This document shows, one piece after another, positions 38,377-48,925 of a DNA stretch of 64,000 nt. The notes beneath the pieces are model-generated. The model was not told the origin of the DNA, ran no database searches, and saw nothing but the letters and a program-made list of their open reading frames with translations. The position numbers and the translations under genes are program-made. The DNA lies in assembly GCA_036785705.1 (NCBI GenBank), contig JAWUZG010000005.1, forward strand, positions 4,454,501 through 4,518,500, read 5' to 3'. The stretch's first letter is position 1. Every line of letters starts with the position of its first letter. This DNA comes from Acanthornis magna. Its lineage: Eukaryota > Chordata > Aves > Passeriformes > Acanthizidae.

Positions 38377-41250
38377 GTTACAATTTCTCTATATTAGGCT
38401 CATGATTCATTTCACTCTTTCCTCCTAACCCGCTCGTGTCTGGCCACAGGCCACTTTTCCAAAACCTCAGGGATACAGATTCCATTTTGTTCTGTTTTCT
38501 TTTCTCCACCTGCTGCTGACTGACTCTGCTTGGCTTGTCCTCCCATGCCAAAGCTTGCTCAGTGGCCAGCACAGCTTCCATGCTCACTTCCCACCTTTCC
38601 CATTGCCATTTCAATCTCTCCCCCACATAAGCATTGCTGGTGAGCCCCAAAACTGCCAGCTCCAGTGTTGGTTGTTTTTCCGGAGAAAATTACTTTATTC
38701 AGGCACGTGGGCAGGAACTGCCAGCTGTTCTCCATGCTGACTCTGTTAAATGGCCAGGAGTTTTGGAAGAGCACCACACAGCTTATGGCAGGGCCAGAGT
38801 TCCTGCGTAGCAGAACTGAGAACACAAATACACGCAGGAATCATGTGGGTTCCTTATCCAGGTATTGCCAAACCCCAAACCCGCCTATCGTGTCCAATCC
38901 CATGTGATGCTGCCCCAGGTGACACGGCTACAAACACCGCATACACATATCCCACACATCTGTGCGCTGCCAGGACTCAGAGAGGATTTTAGACCAGCCC
39001 AGTCCTGTGCGGATAGAATAAATGGAAATGAAATTGGTCTTTGTTTCATGCCATTAACTTCATGGGCATAGCAATTCCTCTGAAGTTTGGCGGTGTGGGT
39101 TAGCAGGTTCAGCAGGGCTCCCAGCTGACGTGTCTGGTCTGGCTGCCAAGTGGTGGGAAATCTGATTGGAAAAGATTTGAAAAAGCCCATGCTGGCAGAA
39201 GGTATTTATAGCCCCTCCACAGCGTCAGGGGCTGCCTTTGGGATTGTGGGTTCGTGGTGCTGCGCTCTGTAAATCTCAGATTATGGGGGCTTTGCTTTAG
39301 GAGCTTACAGCTGAGGAGGGCTCACCGGAGTGTGTGCCATTACCTGTCAAAGGAGAGATAGTGCCTGGGTATGGAACTTAGTATTATGGGATGTTATTCT
39401 GAGCTCTCTTTTATTTTCTTAATGCAAGTATAACTTTCCTTACTTGTTCTAGACCTGTCTTGCAAATCCAAGCAAATCCCAAACATCTGCAAGAGAAAAC
39501 AACTACCCAAGAATGGGAGGTGGCAAAGCTGACTGCTCTTTTTCCACTGACCCCTTTGGTTTGTTGTTGCCTCAGTTTTCCAAAACACCCCTACGCACCA
39601 CATCTTTCATCCACCTGTTGTATTGTGCTTTGTGAACTGTGTGTAGGAGGAATTGACTTTGTAATGTGCCAATGTTGTGTAACACGCTGAGCCGTGATAC
39701 TTGACTGGGGAGCCAGAAGGTAAACTGAACCTAATTCATGTCCAACAGCCAGTCTGATACATTTTTTTGTTCACATTTTGGATATGCATTTATCCATCCA
39801 TCCGTATATATGCCGCACACGACTATAAATGCAAAAATACTTAGGCTGAAGGAATATCTGTAATTTGAACTAAAATTTCTAAGCAGAGAGGTAAAAAAAA
39901 CCCAAACCCAATGTGTCAAACTTATATATTGGTAGGAATGCAATAAAAATTTAAATATCATTCAGTTGCCATAAAATGGTCTAAAACTGAACCAACATAT
40001 CATATACTGTGTATTTATGTGGTGGCACCTGATTTCATTGTCAAAGCAGTTTAAATAGCTCTTGCTATTTCTGAAAAATATGAGTGATGATATCTTATGC
40101 TTTTTTAGGAATAATATATTTATCTTTATTTAGTTGCACTTAGATGGATGCTATATGGAGAAGTAGGAATTACCCAGTCTTGGATTGTTGTAGTCTGGGG
40201 GAAATAAAGTAATGGTTTGAGGTGGTGCCAGTTGCCAGTACTGATCTTTCTGTTCTGTGGGTCAGCAGCTGGAGGACTAGTCCATTCTGGAATCTCTTTT
40301 TGTCTGCTCCCAGCTGTTTTCCCTCTTATTCCATAGTGGGACACGTAAATTACTTTTACAAGTTCAACCTTCTGGAGCAGTCACATAAATCGATTTTAAG
40401 GGGGAAATAATCCTTAGATGAGGGAAGAGAGGCTGATTCTACAAAGGTAGTAACCATCACCCACCTCATGGAAGAGCCACGATGGAAATTTTAATAAAAT
40501 ATTACACTCAGTTAATATAAAAAGCATATACATAATGGCCTTACAATTGTGCTTTTTGTTATATTCTTGAAGAAAAAGAAAGGATACTTTGCTTCAAATA
40601 AAGAATTCAGTACAACTATTGAACGTCTGTATGAACTTCCAAGCCATAAGAAAGGCTAAACCAGGTCAGATGTGTAGAACATGAGGGTGGTGATGATCTG
40701 CTGAGGGGCTTTGGCTGCAAGTGGACTGAATTTGAGGATGCTGTGAGACAAGAGTAGAAGGTAAGCATGACACTTGCATAAGTACTGCAAAGAGGCCACA
40801 TGAGTGATCAGAGGTATATTTGATCATCACATCAGTTACATGAGCACCCCAAAGTATCGAGAAACTGCCTATATATAATCTTGGATTACCAGTTATTAAG
40901 CTAAACAGAGGAATTTTAAGATGTAACTAATAGGAACAAGGAGATTTTCTTCTCACCGTCCGAAGATGTATTTAAAATTCCAATCAATACGCCTTTGTTT
41001 TGAGTCTGTGCTTTTTTGCTAGGATACCTACAAAACAGTTCTACACTGTAAGAAATACAATGTGCTGAATGGACAAATAAAATTGACATGAATTCAGTGG
41101 CAGCCTGAAAGGAAGCACATATCCATGCGCCTTGTTCCTCCTGCAGGTTACAGGCAAGTTAAAAAACTACTGCTGGTGTAGTGTCCAAAAACTGCTCAGG
41201 GAGATTGGCTTTATAACTCACTGCAGAGCTGAAGAATTCTAAGATTAACA

Positions 41251-41397
41251 CTTCCTTGGAAGTGTTCAAAGCCAGGTTGGTCAGGGCTTGGAGCAACTTG
41301 CTCTAGTGCAAGGTATCCCTGCCCAGGGCAGGGGGTGGTACAAGATGGTCTTGAAGGTGCCTTCCAACCCAAACCATTTTGTGATCCCATGATCTCA
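41251..41397 (+). mobile_element. CR1 LINE 3'-end fragment
   Basis: Recognisable by GGAAGTGTTCAAAGCCAGG, GAGCAACTTGCTCTAGTG, CTGCCCAGGGCAGGGGG, GGTGCCTTCCAACCCAAACC and the ending CATTTTGTGATCCCATGATC. It has only the 3' terminal ~145 bp, in the same orientation as the other two CR1 copies. Confidence 0.93.
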
Positions 41398-44300
41398 TTC
41401 TTTCAAACAACTGGCATTTACAAGAACTCTGTTGAATCAGTTTAGTTGGGTAGCTCTTAAGGACTGCTAGTTCTAAATTCCGATTTTATTTTCCAAAACT
41501 TCAAGTGGGTAAAATTGAATGAGAAACAAATAACATACAAGTGGCTACCTCTAAAGCCAAACTGACTGGGTTTTTTTTCAATTTACCCAGGCATTTCTAC
41601 CCAGAATACGGTTATGTTATAGTAATTTCTGCAGCTCCTATATTAAAACTTGCACTGTTTAGCAACCTGATTCTACCTGATGGAATAAACTCAGTGAATC
41701 CTAGTTAATAACCTGTGCTAAAGTAGTAATTTGAGCAGATGTTACATGTTATTCAAGTAGTTCGTTTTTACTGAAATATGTTAGTTTTTTGCAAGTTACA
41801 GTGAGAAGAGTAAAAATTATATTTGCACTGAAAAAAAATGCATCGAAAATAGTTTAGACTAAGGGATACCTGCCAAACATCATGCTCTAGAAATCGGAAG
41901 AACTTTGGTTTTCTTTGCGGAATAAAATAGTCCTATGCCACTTATTTTTCATGTGCTGTTTTCTCAGCATCTCAGTATCTTTTCCTTTGGTTTCTGCTTG
42001 TTTTCACAGGATGTATCAGAAAGAATTTAGCCTACAAGATTTATCATCCTTTTATTCCCTTGCCAACACTGTGGTTGCACTTAGGTAGTCTTCAGCACTG
42101 GCCTGACTCACTGAAAATATATCCCTATCTACACCAGTCAGAAACTAGTTCCAAAACCAGTAAAACAAGCAAATTCAGGTTTCCTATAGCTTCAGGTCTT
42201 ACATTGTTTGCATCTCTGTCCTGGAATATCTTCAGTTGTTCTCACAGCTCTCATTCTCCTTTTTGGTTTTGCCATCTGGGTAAATGACAGACATGCTTGT
42301 AAAAACTACTTATGTATACGCCAGAGGAATGGGGAACCACCAGGCTCTCCTGGCTCCCTCTCCACAGGAGAGCTCATCAGCTCTCTGTAATTTAGCCAAC
42401 TGCTGGTTTCTACAAAACTATCAGGAATTTAATATCCTTGAATCTTCTGCAATTACCATAGTTAACTGAAACTGTCTGAAGTGTTCAAAAGCTGCAATAT
42501 CGTATATGGGGAAAGGAGGTAAAGGGCTTCAGTGTATGACCAGCTGGGTATGATGCTGGGAAAGCAGGAAAGTCATGTTGGAAATTTCTTAGCTGTCCTA
42601 TCTTTGTCTGACCCAGATAAAAGGAAGAGCTCCCTGAATACTCTAAGAAAGAAGTCCCAGTCTTGGTGGTGTTTTCCAAAGCTGCTCTATATTCAGTCCC
42701 TGGAAATCAGAAATGCTCGGTGGCCCCAAACATCACCATCAGCCAGGTGAAGACTCTGAAGGGTTAGCTGCTGTAGCCTGCTAAAAGCAGTTGCAAGGGG
42801 CAAGTTGTTAAGCAGTGAGCAAAGTTCTGCAGAGTAGCAGCTCTCCCTTTCAAATGCAACTTCAGATCAGTGCTGCTGCTCCCTCTGCACGCTTTGCTTG
42901 TATAGTTAAGTTTCCTACTTCCAGTAGTGATGCCATCAGCCTTGTCCACAGTAGTGGTGAAAATGTTGCCACCATCAATCTGTTTTCTCCTCGGGCACAC
43001 TTGGCAGCCAAGGGAATAACCCTGAATGTTGGTCACCAGGCTGTTTCTTTCCTAAGTGGGTCAATATCAATGCTGAGAAAGAGCAAAAATATAAATTATA
43101 TGCACTTTTCCCCTTGCAAAGAAAACCAGTTTAAATTCCAATTGATTATAACTGTAACAAACCCCTAAGTTTTAAAAAAGCTCTTAAAATAATGTAGGTA
43201 AAATGCCATGATTTCAGAAGTTCAATCTTGCTGTTTTAAGTTCTAGTCACTGAGTGAGTGGCATCACTAGCTCAGTACCTGAAGTCAGAATGTGGAGGTG
43301 ATTTAAAATGAAAAGTAGGAGTGGGGAGCATGAATTAGAAAAAGTAGTTGATACTACCTGGATCTGTTTGCAAGAGATGTTAATAGAGAATGGATTTTTT
43401 GTGTCTAAGTCCAAAGGAGCTGATGGTCCTTACGTTCCTCAAGAGTGAGAAGTATTATGGCCAAATTGGTAAGTGAATAATTTAACTGTATTTCTTTAAA
43501 GTGTGAGGGTCTGATGAGTAATAACATTAAACCTAATGTGGGGAATTACCTGTATCTGGAAATTAGAAAATTCTGGGGGTGTCAGTAAGACGTAAAATCA
43601 ACTGTATTGTCCTTTAAGTAAGACTTAAATGGTTCTTTCCAAGAAAAAGAGTAATCAGACCAAAATCCCATTAACAGTGGATCCCTGTGCAGCTTCAGTG
43701 ACATGAATTTTTCATGTCATAGTCTCATTTGCTGGAGAGCATTGTTGTTATTTTGGTCCACTTCAAATGTTACATATTTTAATGCTGAACAAATGTGTTC
43801 TTGTTCACTGTTGTAACATCATTTTAATGCCACAGATCTGCTTTGGTCCCTTTGAATGAGAGTTTACAGAGACTAAGAAGAAATTACCTGGGTGCAGGAA
43901 TTTAAAGATACAGCTAATGGCTTTTCACTGGTGCCACTTGGTGTCTTTTAGAGCCATCCTGAAACTGCTCTCATTTGTGCAGATGGACAGGCTCAGCACC
44001 CGGCTGGCTGAAGGAAGCTCTGAACGATGTGTTGTGACAGGCCTGAATCAGAATACTTTCTATTGACATGGTTGTTAAGACATTTACTGTAGAAATGGAT
44101 GGGTTTGATTCCAATCAAACATTTCCAGAATAGGAAGTGCCTGCAACATTAAAGAATATAACAGGTTAAAAAAGTTAGCATCACGAAAATGTTATTTATA
44201 GCAGAGGGCAAGGCAGGCCCCAGAGAAGATTCTTGTAAAACCCAGCCTGGCTCAATTACCATCAAGAGATGGAAATCCCATTGTTCTATTGTTTTCACAC

Positions 44301-46701
44301 TTTTCCCCCTCCATATGCTGCATTTGTATTAATAAACTAAGCAGTGATTTTGTCACAATATCCCACTGCTGATCTTGAAAAGAAGTACAGCAGGTGTTCA
44401 AGCGAAGACAAACCTGTGAGGCAAATCTGCTCGGTGCCCAAAGCTCTGCAGCACAGGCATAATCTGAAAACAAAGAATTGCAGAGTTTTATCCTTCCAGA
44501 GATAAAGACGTTATGTCTGAAACCTGGGGGATTGTCCTTAAAGCTTAAAAGAAATCCAGCCACCCTTGCAATTTTAAATCAATCTTTTCAAGTCACTATC
44601 TGAGACCAAATTTAGGTTTTTTTTCCTGTTGAATCTTGCTGTGAAGTGATAGTTCTGCATTTGTCCTATCACCATTATTATCTTAGTCTATGATAAGCTG
44701 TGATATCATATTACTTCTGTGTAAGATCAAGCAGAAGGTCAGAGTAGACTGAAAAAAATCCCCACCAGTATGTAAACGTTGGCAGCACCACTGTGGAAAT
44801 TCAGAAACACTCCCACTGGGGTTTCACTCGTGGAATGCTTTCCTTCCGGACTTTGCTATCGGAAAATAGCTCATGGAAACAAAGTTTGTGAATTGAATTG
44901 CTGAATATCTGCAAAATTCTCCAATTTGTTCATAATATTCCTATCAGAATTGTAAAATACTTTTCTAAAGAGCTAAAACCTGGGGTGTTTTGCAATATAA
45001 TTTCCGTACTGCAGAGCTCTGTTTTCCTCTCGCTTGTTAATTTGACTTGCTCAGGGAATCTGGAACTCCCTTCCTGTTTCCCTCCAAGACCTTTAGTCAC
45101 TTCCTGTCTCTAAATAAAAACCCCTTTCATTTGTCCTTAATTGATGATAGATACTCTTCCAAGTATTCTGATAAAATCAGCCAAATTATATATAGATTTT
45201 TCCTTCTTGTAGATGACCAAAAATCCCCTTAGTTAAATATGTTAAAATTAGTTTCAGCACTATGTCTATATTCAGAATTTTACAAATTTTTAAAGGTAAC
45301 TTTTTGCCTTAGGCTATATTATAATGGAATTTAAAAATCCATTTTGTTGTTTTACCAAGAGATGCAAAAAGTAGATTTGCTGGTGAAATTAGAAAGACCT
45401 AATTCAATCGAAGTATTTTATTTGCTATACATCCATACTGCTGCTGCTGTAACATTCCTTATAACACTGTAAAAGGGGCTGATTTGAAAATATAAATAGA
45501 TAATTTGTCAGAAGAACATATAAACTCTTAAGGGCAAAGAATAACAGCTAATGACCTCAGAGGTTGTCAAGGGCTTATTCACCTGCTGGAAACATTTATC
45601 TCCATCAGGATAACAATGTTGCCATCACTGTATTTATAAAAATACTTTGCACATTTGTTCTGGTAACTTCTAGTAGTGATAGGGAATATGGATGTCTTTG
45701 TGCATTCTTGGGAAAAAAATCTCATCTGGAATTTCCTGTGCCTGAACTGAGACTGGATTGGGTGCAGGGAAAGGCTGCTTGGAGGAGCAGGGGACAGGGT
45801 GACATCACAGCTTCCCAGCTTTAGCTTAGGAAAGCAAGGGCTAGGCAAAGTATATTCTTAGAAATTAAAATTCAGAGAAAAGGACAATTTAAAGGGAAAA
45901 GTGGTAAGGGGATGTACGCCAGCCTTGAGCAAATTAAGACTGGAGGTTGGAGAGTCTCTAGTTATTTAGGAAAGGGGATATTTTAGAATAGCCTTCCCAA
46001 TACAAATAGCAGCAGCAGCAGCAAATATTTGGCTTCAGACACTTCATGCAAAGAATATGGTGTGTTTTCCTGAAGCAAGAGGGGACTCAGTGCTGGGACC
46101 CCTTGGAGCCCCTCCATTCATGTGTTGCCATGCCATTTTTCAGACGGTGACTGAAGGTGGTGATTGAACCCCAGTTTCCTGCCACAGGCTGTTCCCTCTG
46201 CGGGGGGAGATGCAGCTGCCCCTCAGTCCCTCCGTGTGCTCAGGTGCACTGAACTGATCCCACTCGGGAGTTTCTCCTGCTCCAGGGTGTCAGTCACTGC
46301 TTAATGGGACAGCTCATGGAATGTCCATCTCTGGATCCTTTGCATCCTACATGGCAGAAAGGAAGTGACAGGAGAGCTGCTCCTTTTCCTTAACTTCTCG
46401 TGTCTCACTGAACTGGCAGCTGCTTGCTCTCAGTGTTTCCATGAAATAATTTCTTTATACGGGCATATGTGGGAGAATAAATCATCTGCGGGTTAAAAAC
46501 CCATAATAATGTTGGAGTAATGTTAAATATAGAATTATAACGCCTTTTGGTCTTATTGAGGCAGCCGTGTGGGTGGAAATTACATCCAAATAGACGCTAT
46601 TTTAGTTAAATTAAGTGTTACCCTAAGGGCTTTGGCCAATGTTCCATCTCTGAGCAGAAAGCTGGGGACCACACCAGAGTCTAACAGAGACAGATGCCAA
46701 G
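41398..46701. other. intergenic DNA, no gene assigned
   Basis: AT-rich. One short acceptor-to-donor open segment (43,410-43,468) is described separately. A (CAG)5-type repeat occurs near 46,007. Nothing else is recognisable. Confidence 0.5.
43410..43468 (+). other. candidate 59-nt internal exon (unassigned)
   Basis: Bounded by an acceptor (TTTTTTGTGTCTAAG, ending 43,409) and a consensus donor (ATTG|GTAAGTG, GT at 43,469). One frame is open, encoding PKELMVLTFLKSEKYYGQI; the other two have stops. The length is small enough for chance, and no partner exon is known. Confidence 0.15.
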
Positions 46702-47007
46702 TTTTCTTCTACTCTCTCTCTCTCTCCTCTTTCCTTGCCTCTTTCCATTCCTCTTTCCTTTCTTCTTTTCTTTGATTTCCTCTTTCCTTTTCTTTCCCTC
46801 TTTGTTTTCCCCTATTTCCTTTCTCTTATTCCTTATTCCATTCCTTCCTTTTTTCCTCTTCTTCCTTTCCTTTTTCCCCTTTCCTCCTTCTTTTTTCTTG
46901 CTTTTCCCTCTTTCCTTTCTTCTTTTCTTCCTTTCCTTTCTTCCCCCCCTTTCTTCTTTCATTTATTTTCTCGTTTCATTTTTCTTTTTCTTTCCATTCT
47001 TTCCCAC
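46702..47007. repeat. long polypyrimidine tract (CT-rich)
   Basis: About 300 nt almost entirely of C and T on the + strand, beginning with (CT)n near 46,711 and continuing as irregular TTTCC/TTCTTT runs with only a handful of purines. Open frames of about 95-115 codons on both strands (phenylalanine/leucine-rich and lysine/glutamate-rich) are composition artefacts. It sits about 180 bp upstream of the RTN4 CpG island. Confidence 0.9.
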
Positions 47008-47258
47008 AGAAGTTGCACAATTTAAATTCATACTATAAAGAGATGATGGGATCTGCTCACGGCGCTGCCTTACGCTAACACGGGTGGTTAAACAAGTTTG
47101 TCTCTTCTGACAGTGTCTCCTCTCTCTTTCAGACATGGGAAGGTTTTGCATCATGCTTTGGTTAAAACTTCCATTCCCATCGGAGGAAGGCGCTGGCTGA
47201 CTCTTCTTCCCGCCCCGGGGGGATGTGCCTGCGGTGATCGGCGCGATGCCCAAAGAGC

Positions 47259-47292
47259 AGGATCGGGATCAGGATCGGGATCAGGATCGGGA
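47259..47292 (+). repeat. 12-bp tandem repeat, 2.8 copies
   Basis: AGGATCGGGATC is repeated twice and followed by a partial third copy. It lies in the upstream part of the CpG island, outside any supported exon. Confidence 0.9.
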
Positions 47293-47706
47293 CGGCGCCT
47301 CAGTCCTTCCCGGTCCCGCACTGCGGCGGCGCCCGGGATGCCTCGGGATACTTCAGTCACGTCCAGGGTGAGAGAAACCGGGCTAGGGCGGATCGGTGCC
47401 TTGCACCATCCGTACCCAGGAGCCCAGCCATCCCCTTCCCTTTCTGAAAAGCGCTGAGGGTTTCTGGCCGCTAAGACAAAACAAAACAAAAAAACCAAAA
47501 GCACAAAAAAAAGAGGAAAAACCACTATCCCTGGCAGAGGAAGGCGGTGAATCACGACACGCGCTCCCAGGCTGTCTGTCACTGGGGGCGACAGAGGGTC
47601 CCCGGGCTGTGCCCCCTTTCCTCTCCCGCCCCACCCGCGTTCTCCGCGCTGAACTTTACCCGACTTCTCAGCCCCGCTCCGCCTGCCCTCGGGCCCGCCT
47701 CTTCTG

Positions 47707-47944
47707 ATGCATATTCATGAGGGGCCACGCCCGGGGCCGCATCTCATTGGCTGCTCCTTGCCCGCTCCCGCTCCCATTGGCCGGCGTCGCCGCCGCTCCG
47801 GGCGCGGGGCGGGGCGACCGCGCCCGCGCCTCCCGGGCGGTGACTCACAGGGCGTGGAGTGCGGGTCCCGCAGCGGCGGCGGCAGCGCAGCCCGCGCCTC
47901 CCCCCGCACCCGCACCGCTCATTGTTCCGCCCGCTCCAGGCACC
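47707..47944 (+). promoter_or_regulatory. RTN4: RTN4 core promoter and 5' UTR
   Basis: Visible elements in order are an ATGCATATTCAT POU-type motif (47,707-47,718), two inverted CCAAT boxes (ATTGG at 47,746-47,750 and 47,776-47,780, 30 bp apart), an Sp1-type GC box GGGGCGGGGC (47,806-47,815) and an AP-1 site TGACTCA (47,841-47,847). No convincing TATA box precedes the start. Transcription probably begins between about 47,800 and 47,900, leaving a short GC-rich leader; the exact start cannot be read from sequence. Confidence 0.65.
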
Positions 47945-48398
47945 ATGGACGAGCTGGACCAGTCGCCCCTGGTCTCCTCCTCCTCCTCCGGGCCAGCCCG
48001 GCCGCAGCAGCCACAGTTTAACTACCAGTTCGTGCTCGACGACGAGAAGGAGGAGGAAGAAGAGGAGGAAGAGGAAGACGAGGACGAAGACTTCGACGAG
48101 CAGCTGGAGGTGATGGAGAGGAAGCCCGCCGCGGCTCCCGCCGCAGCCCCGCAGGAGCGGCCACCGCAGCCGCTGGACCTCGGCGGCCCCGCCGAGCCGC
48201 CCCGCCCCGCCGCTCCGGAGCCGCCGCAGCCCGACTGGAGCCCCCGGGGAGCCGTGTCCTCTTCCTCCTCCTCCGCCACCACGCCGTCCCCCGCGCAGGA
48301 GCAGCCCCCGGCCCCCGCCCGGCCCGCGCAGCCCCAGCCGCCCAAGCCCGAGCCTGCCGTCGCCCCCCGGAGAAGAGGGTCCTCCTCCGGCTCAGCTG
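47945..48398 (+). CDS. RTN4: RTN4 (Nogo) coding exon 1
   Basis: Starts at CACCATGG, a strong initiation context, and encodes 151 residues plus one base. The start MDELDQSPLVSSSS matches the conserved reticulon-4 N-terminus. A polyacidic run of E and D follows at about residues 33-52, then QLEVMERKPAAAP, as in mammals. The rest is proline/alanine-rich with a poly-serine patch and ends RRRGSSSGSA before CTG|GTGAGT (donor GT at 48,399). At 151 codons it is shorter than the mammalian exon (about 185), the loss being in the low-complexity proline-rich part. RTN4 is an endoplasmic reticulum membrane protein that shapes tubules and, as Nogo-A, inhibits neurite growth; this exon gives the disordered cytoplasmic N-terminus shared by Nogo-A and Nogo-B. 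The frame is also open upstream to an ATG at 47,717, but the 47,945 start is the conserved one. Confidence 0.97.
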
Positions 48399-48814
48399 GT
48401 GAGTGCTCCCGCCCCGGACCCGGGGAGGGCGGTGGCTGGCCCCGGGGGGCCTCCGCCCGAGCCGCTCCGGTTCTCGAGCCCCGCTGCCCCGTCGGGAGGT
48501 TCCCTTTGTCTGCCGGCCCTCGGCCGCCTCCTGCGGCATCGCTCCCTCCCCTCAGTCGCGCTCGGGCGCGGCCCTGCTCCCCGCGGCCCCGCCGCAGCTC
48601 ATGCGGGCGAAAGGGCTCCCCCTCCCCTTTCTTTTTTTCGAATTTTTTTTTTATTGTAATTTCTTCTCTTTCCCTCCTCCTCCCCTCTGTGTTATGCTAA
48701 TGGCGGGAGGGGGAAGCGCCGCCCCGGCCGCCGCCTCGCACATGGGCCGCCCGGGGGCGAGGCCGCCGCCGCCGCCTGGCAACGGCCGCGTCGCGGGGGG
48801 AGCGGGGGGCGAGC

Positions 48815-48925
48815 CCGGGGTACCGGCCGAGCCCAAAAGGCCCGGTCGTGTCCGGGGTACCGGCTGAGCCTCGCGGGGACGGCCTTGCCCGGGGTACCGG
48901 CAGAGCCCCGGGGGACCGGCCGCGG
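48815..48925 (+). repeat. 37-bp tandem repeat in intron 1 CpG island
   Basis: CCGGGGTACCGG occurs at 48,815, 48,852 and 48,889, exactly 37 bp apart each time, each followed by a GAGCC-containing stretch. Between the cores the units have diverged. It is a small, GC-rich minisatellite. Confidence 0.9.

Larger units (their letters stand above)
36370..41250. other. intergenic DNA, no gene seen
   Basis: No supported gene. It holds the 38.0-38.4 kb duplication and palindrome and a slightly GC-richer stretch at 38.8-39.3 kb with a promoter-like ATTGG and TATTTATAG pair. Confidence 0.5.

Noticed and set aside
46694..47038. Open frames of 93-114 codons on both strands
   Set aside because: They lie in the polypyrimidine tract and encode only F/L/S- or K/E/R-rich low-complexity sequence, a product of base composition.
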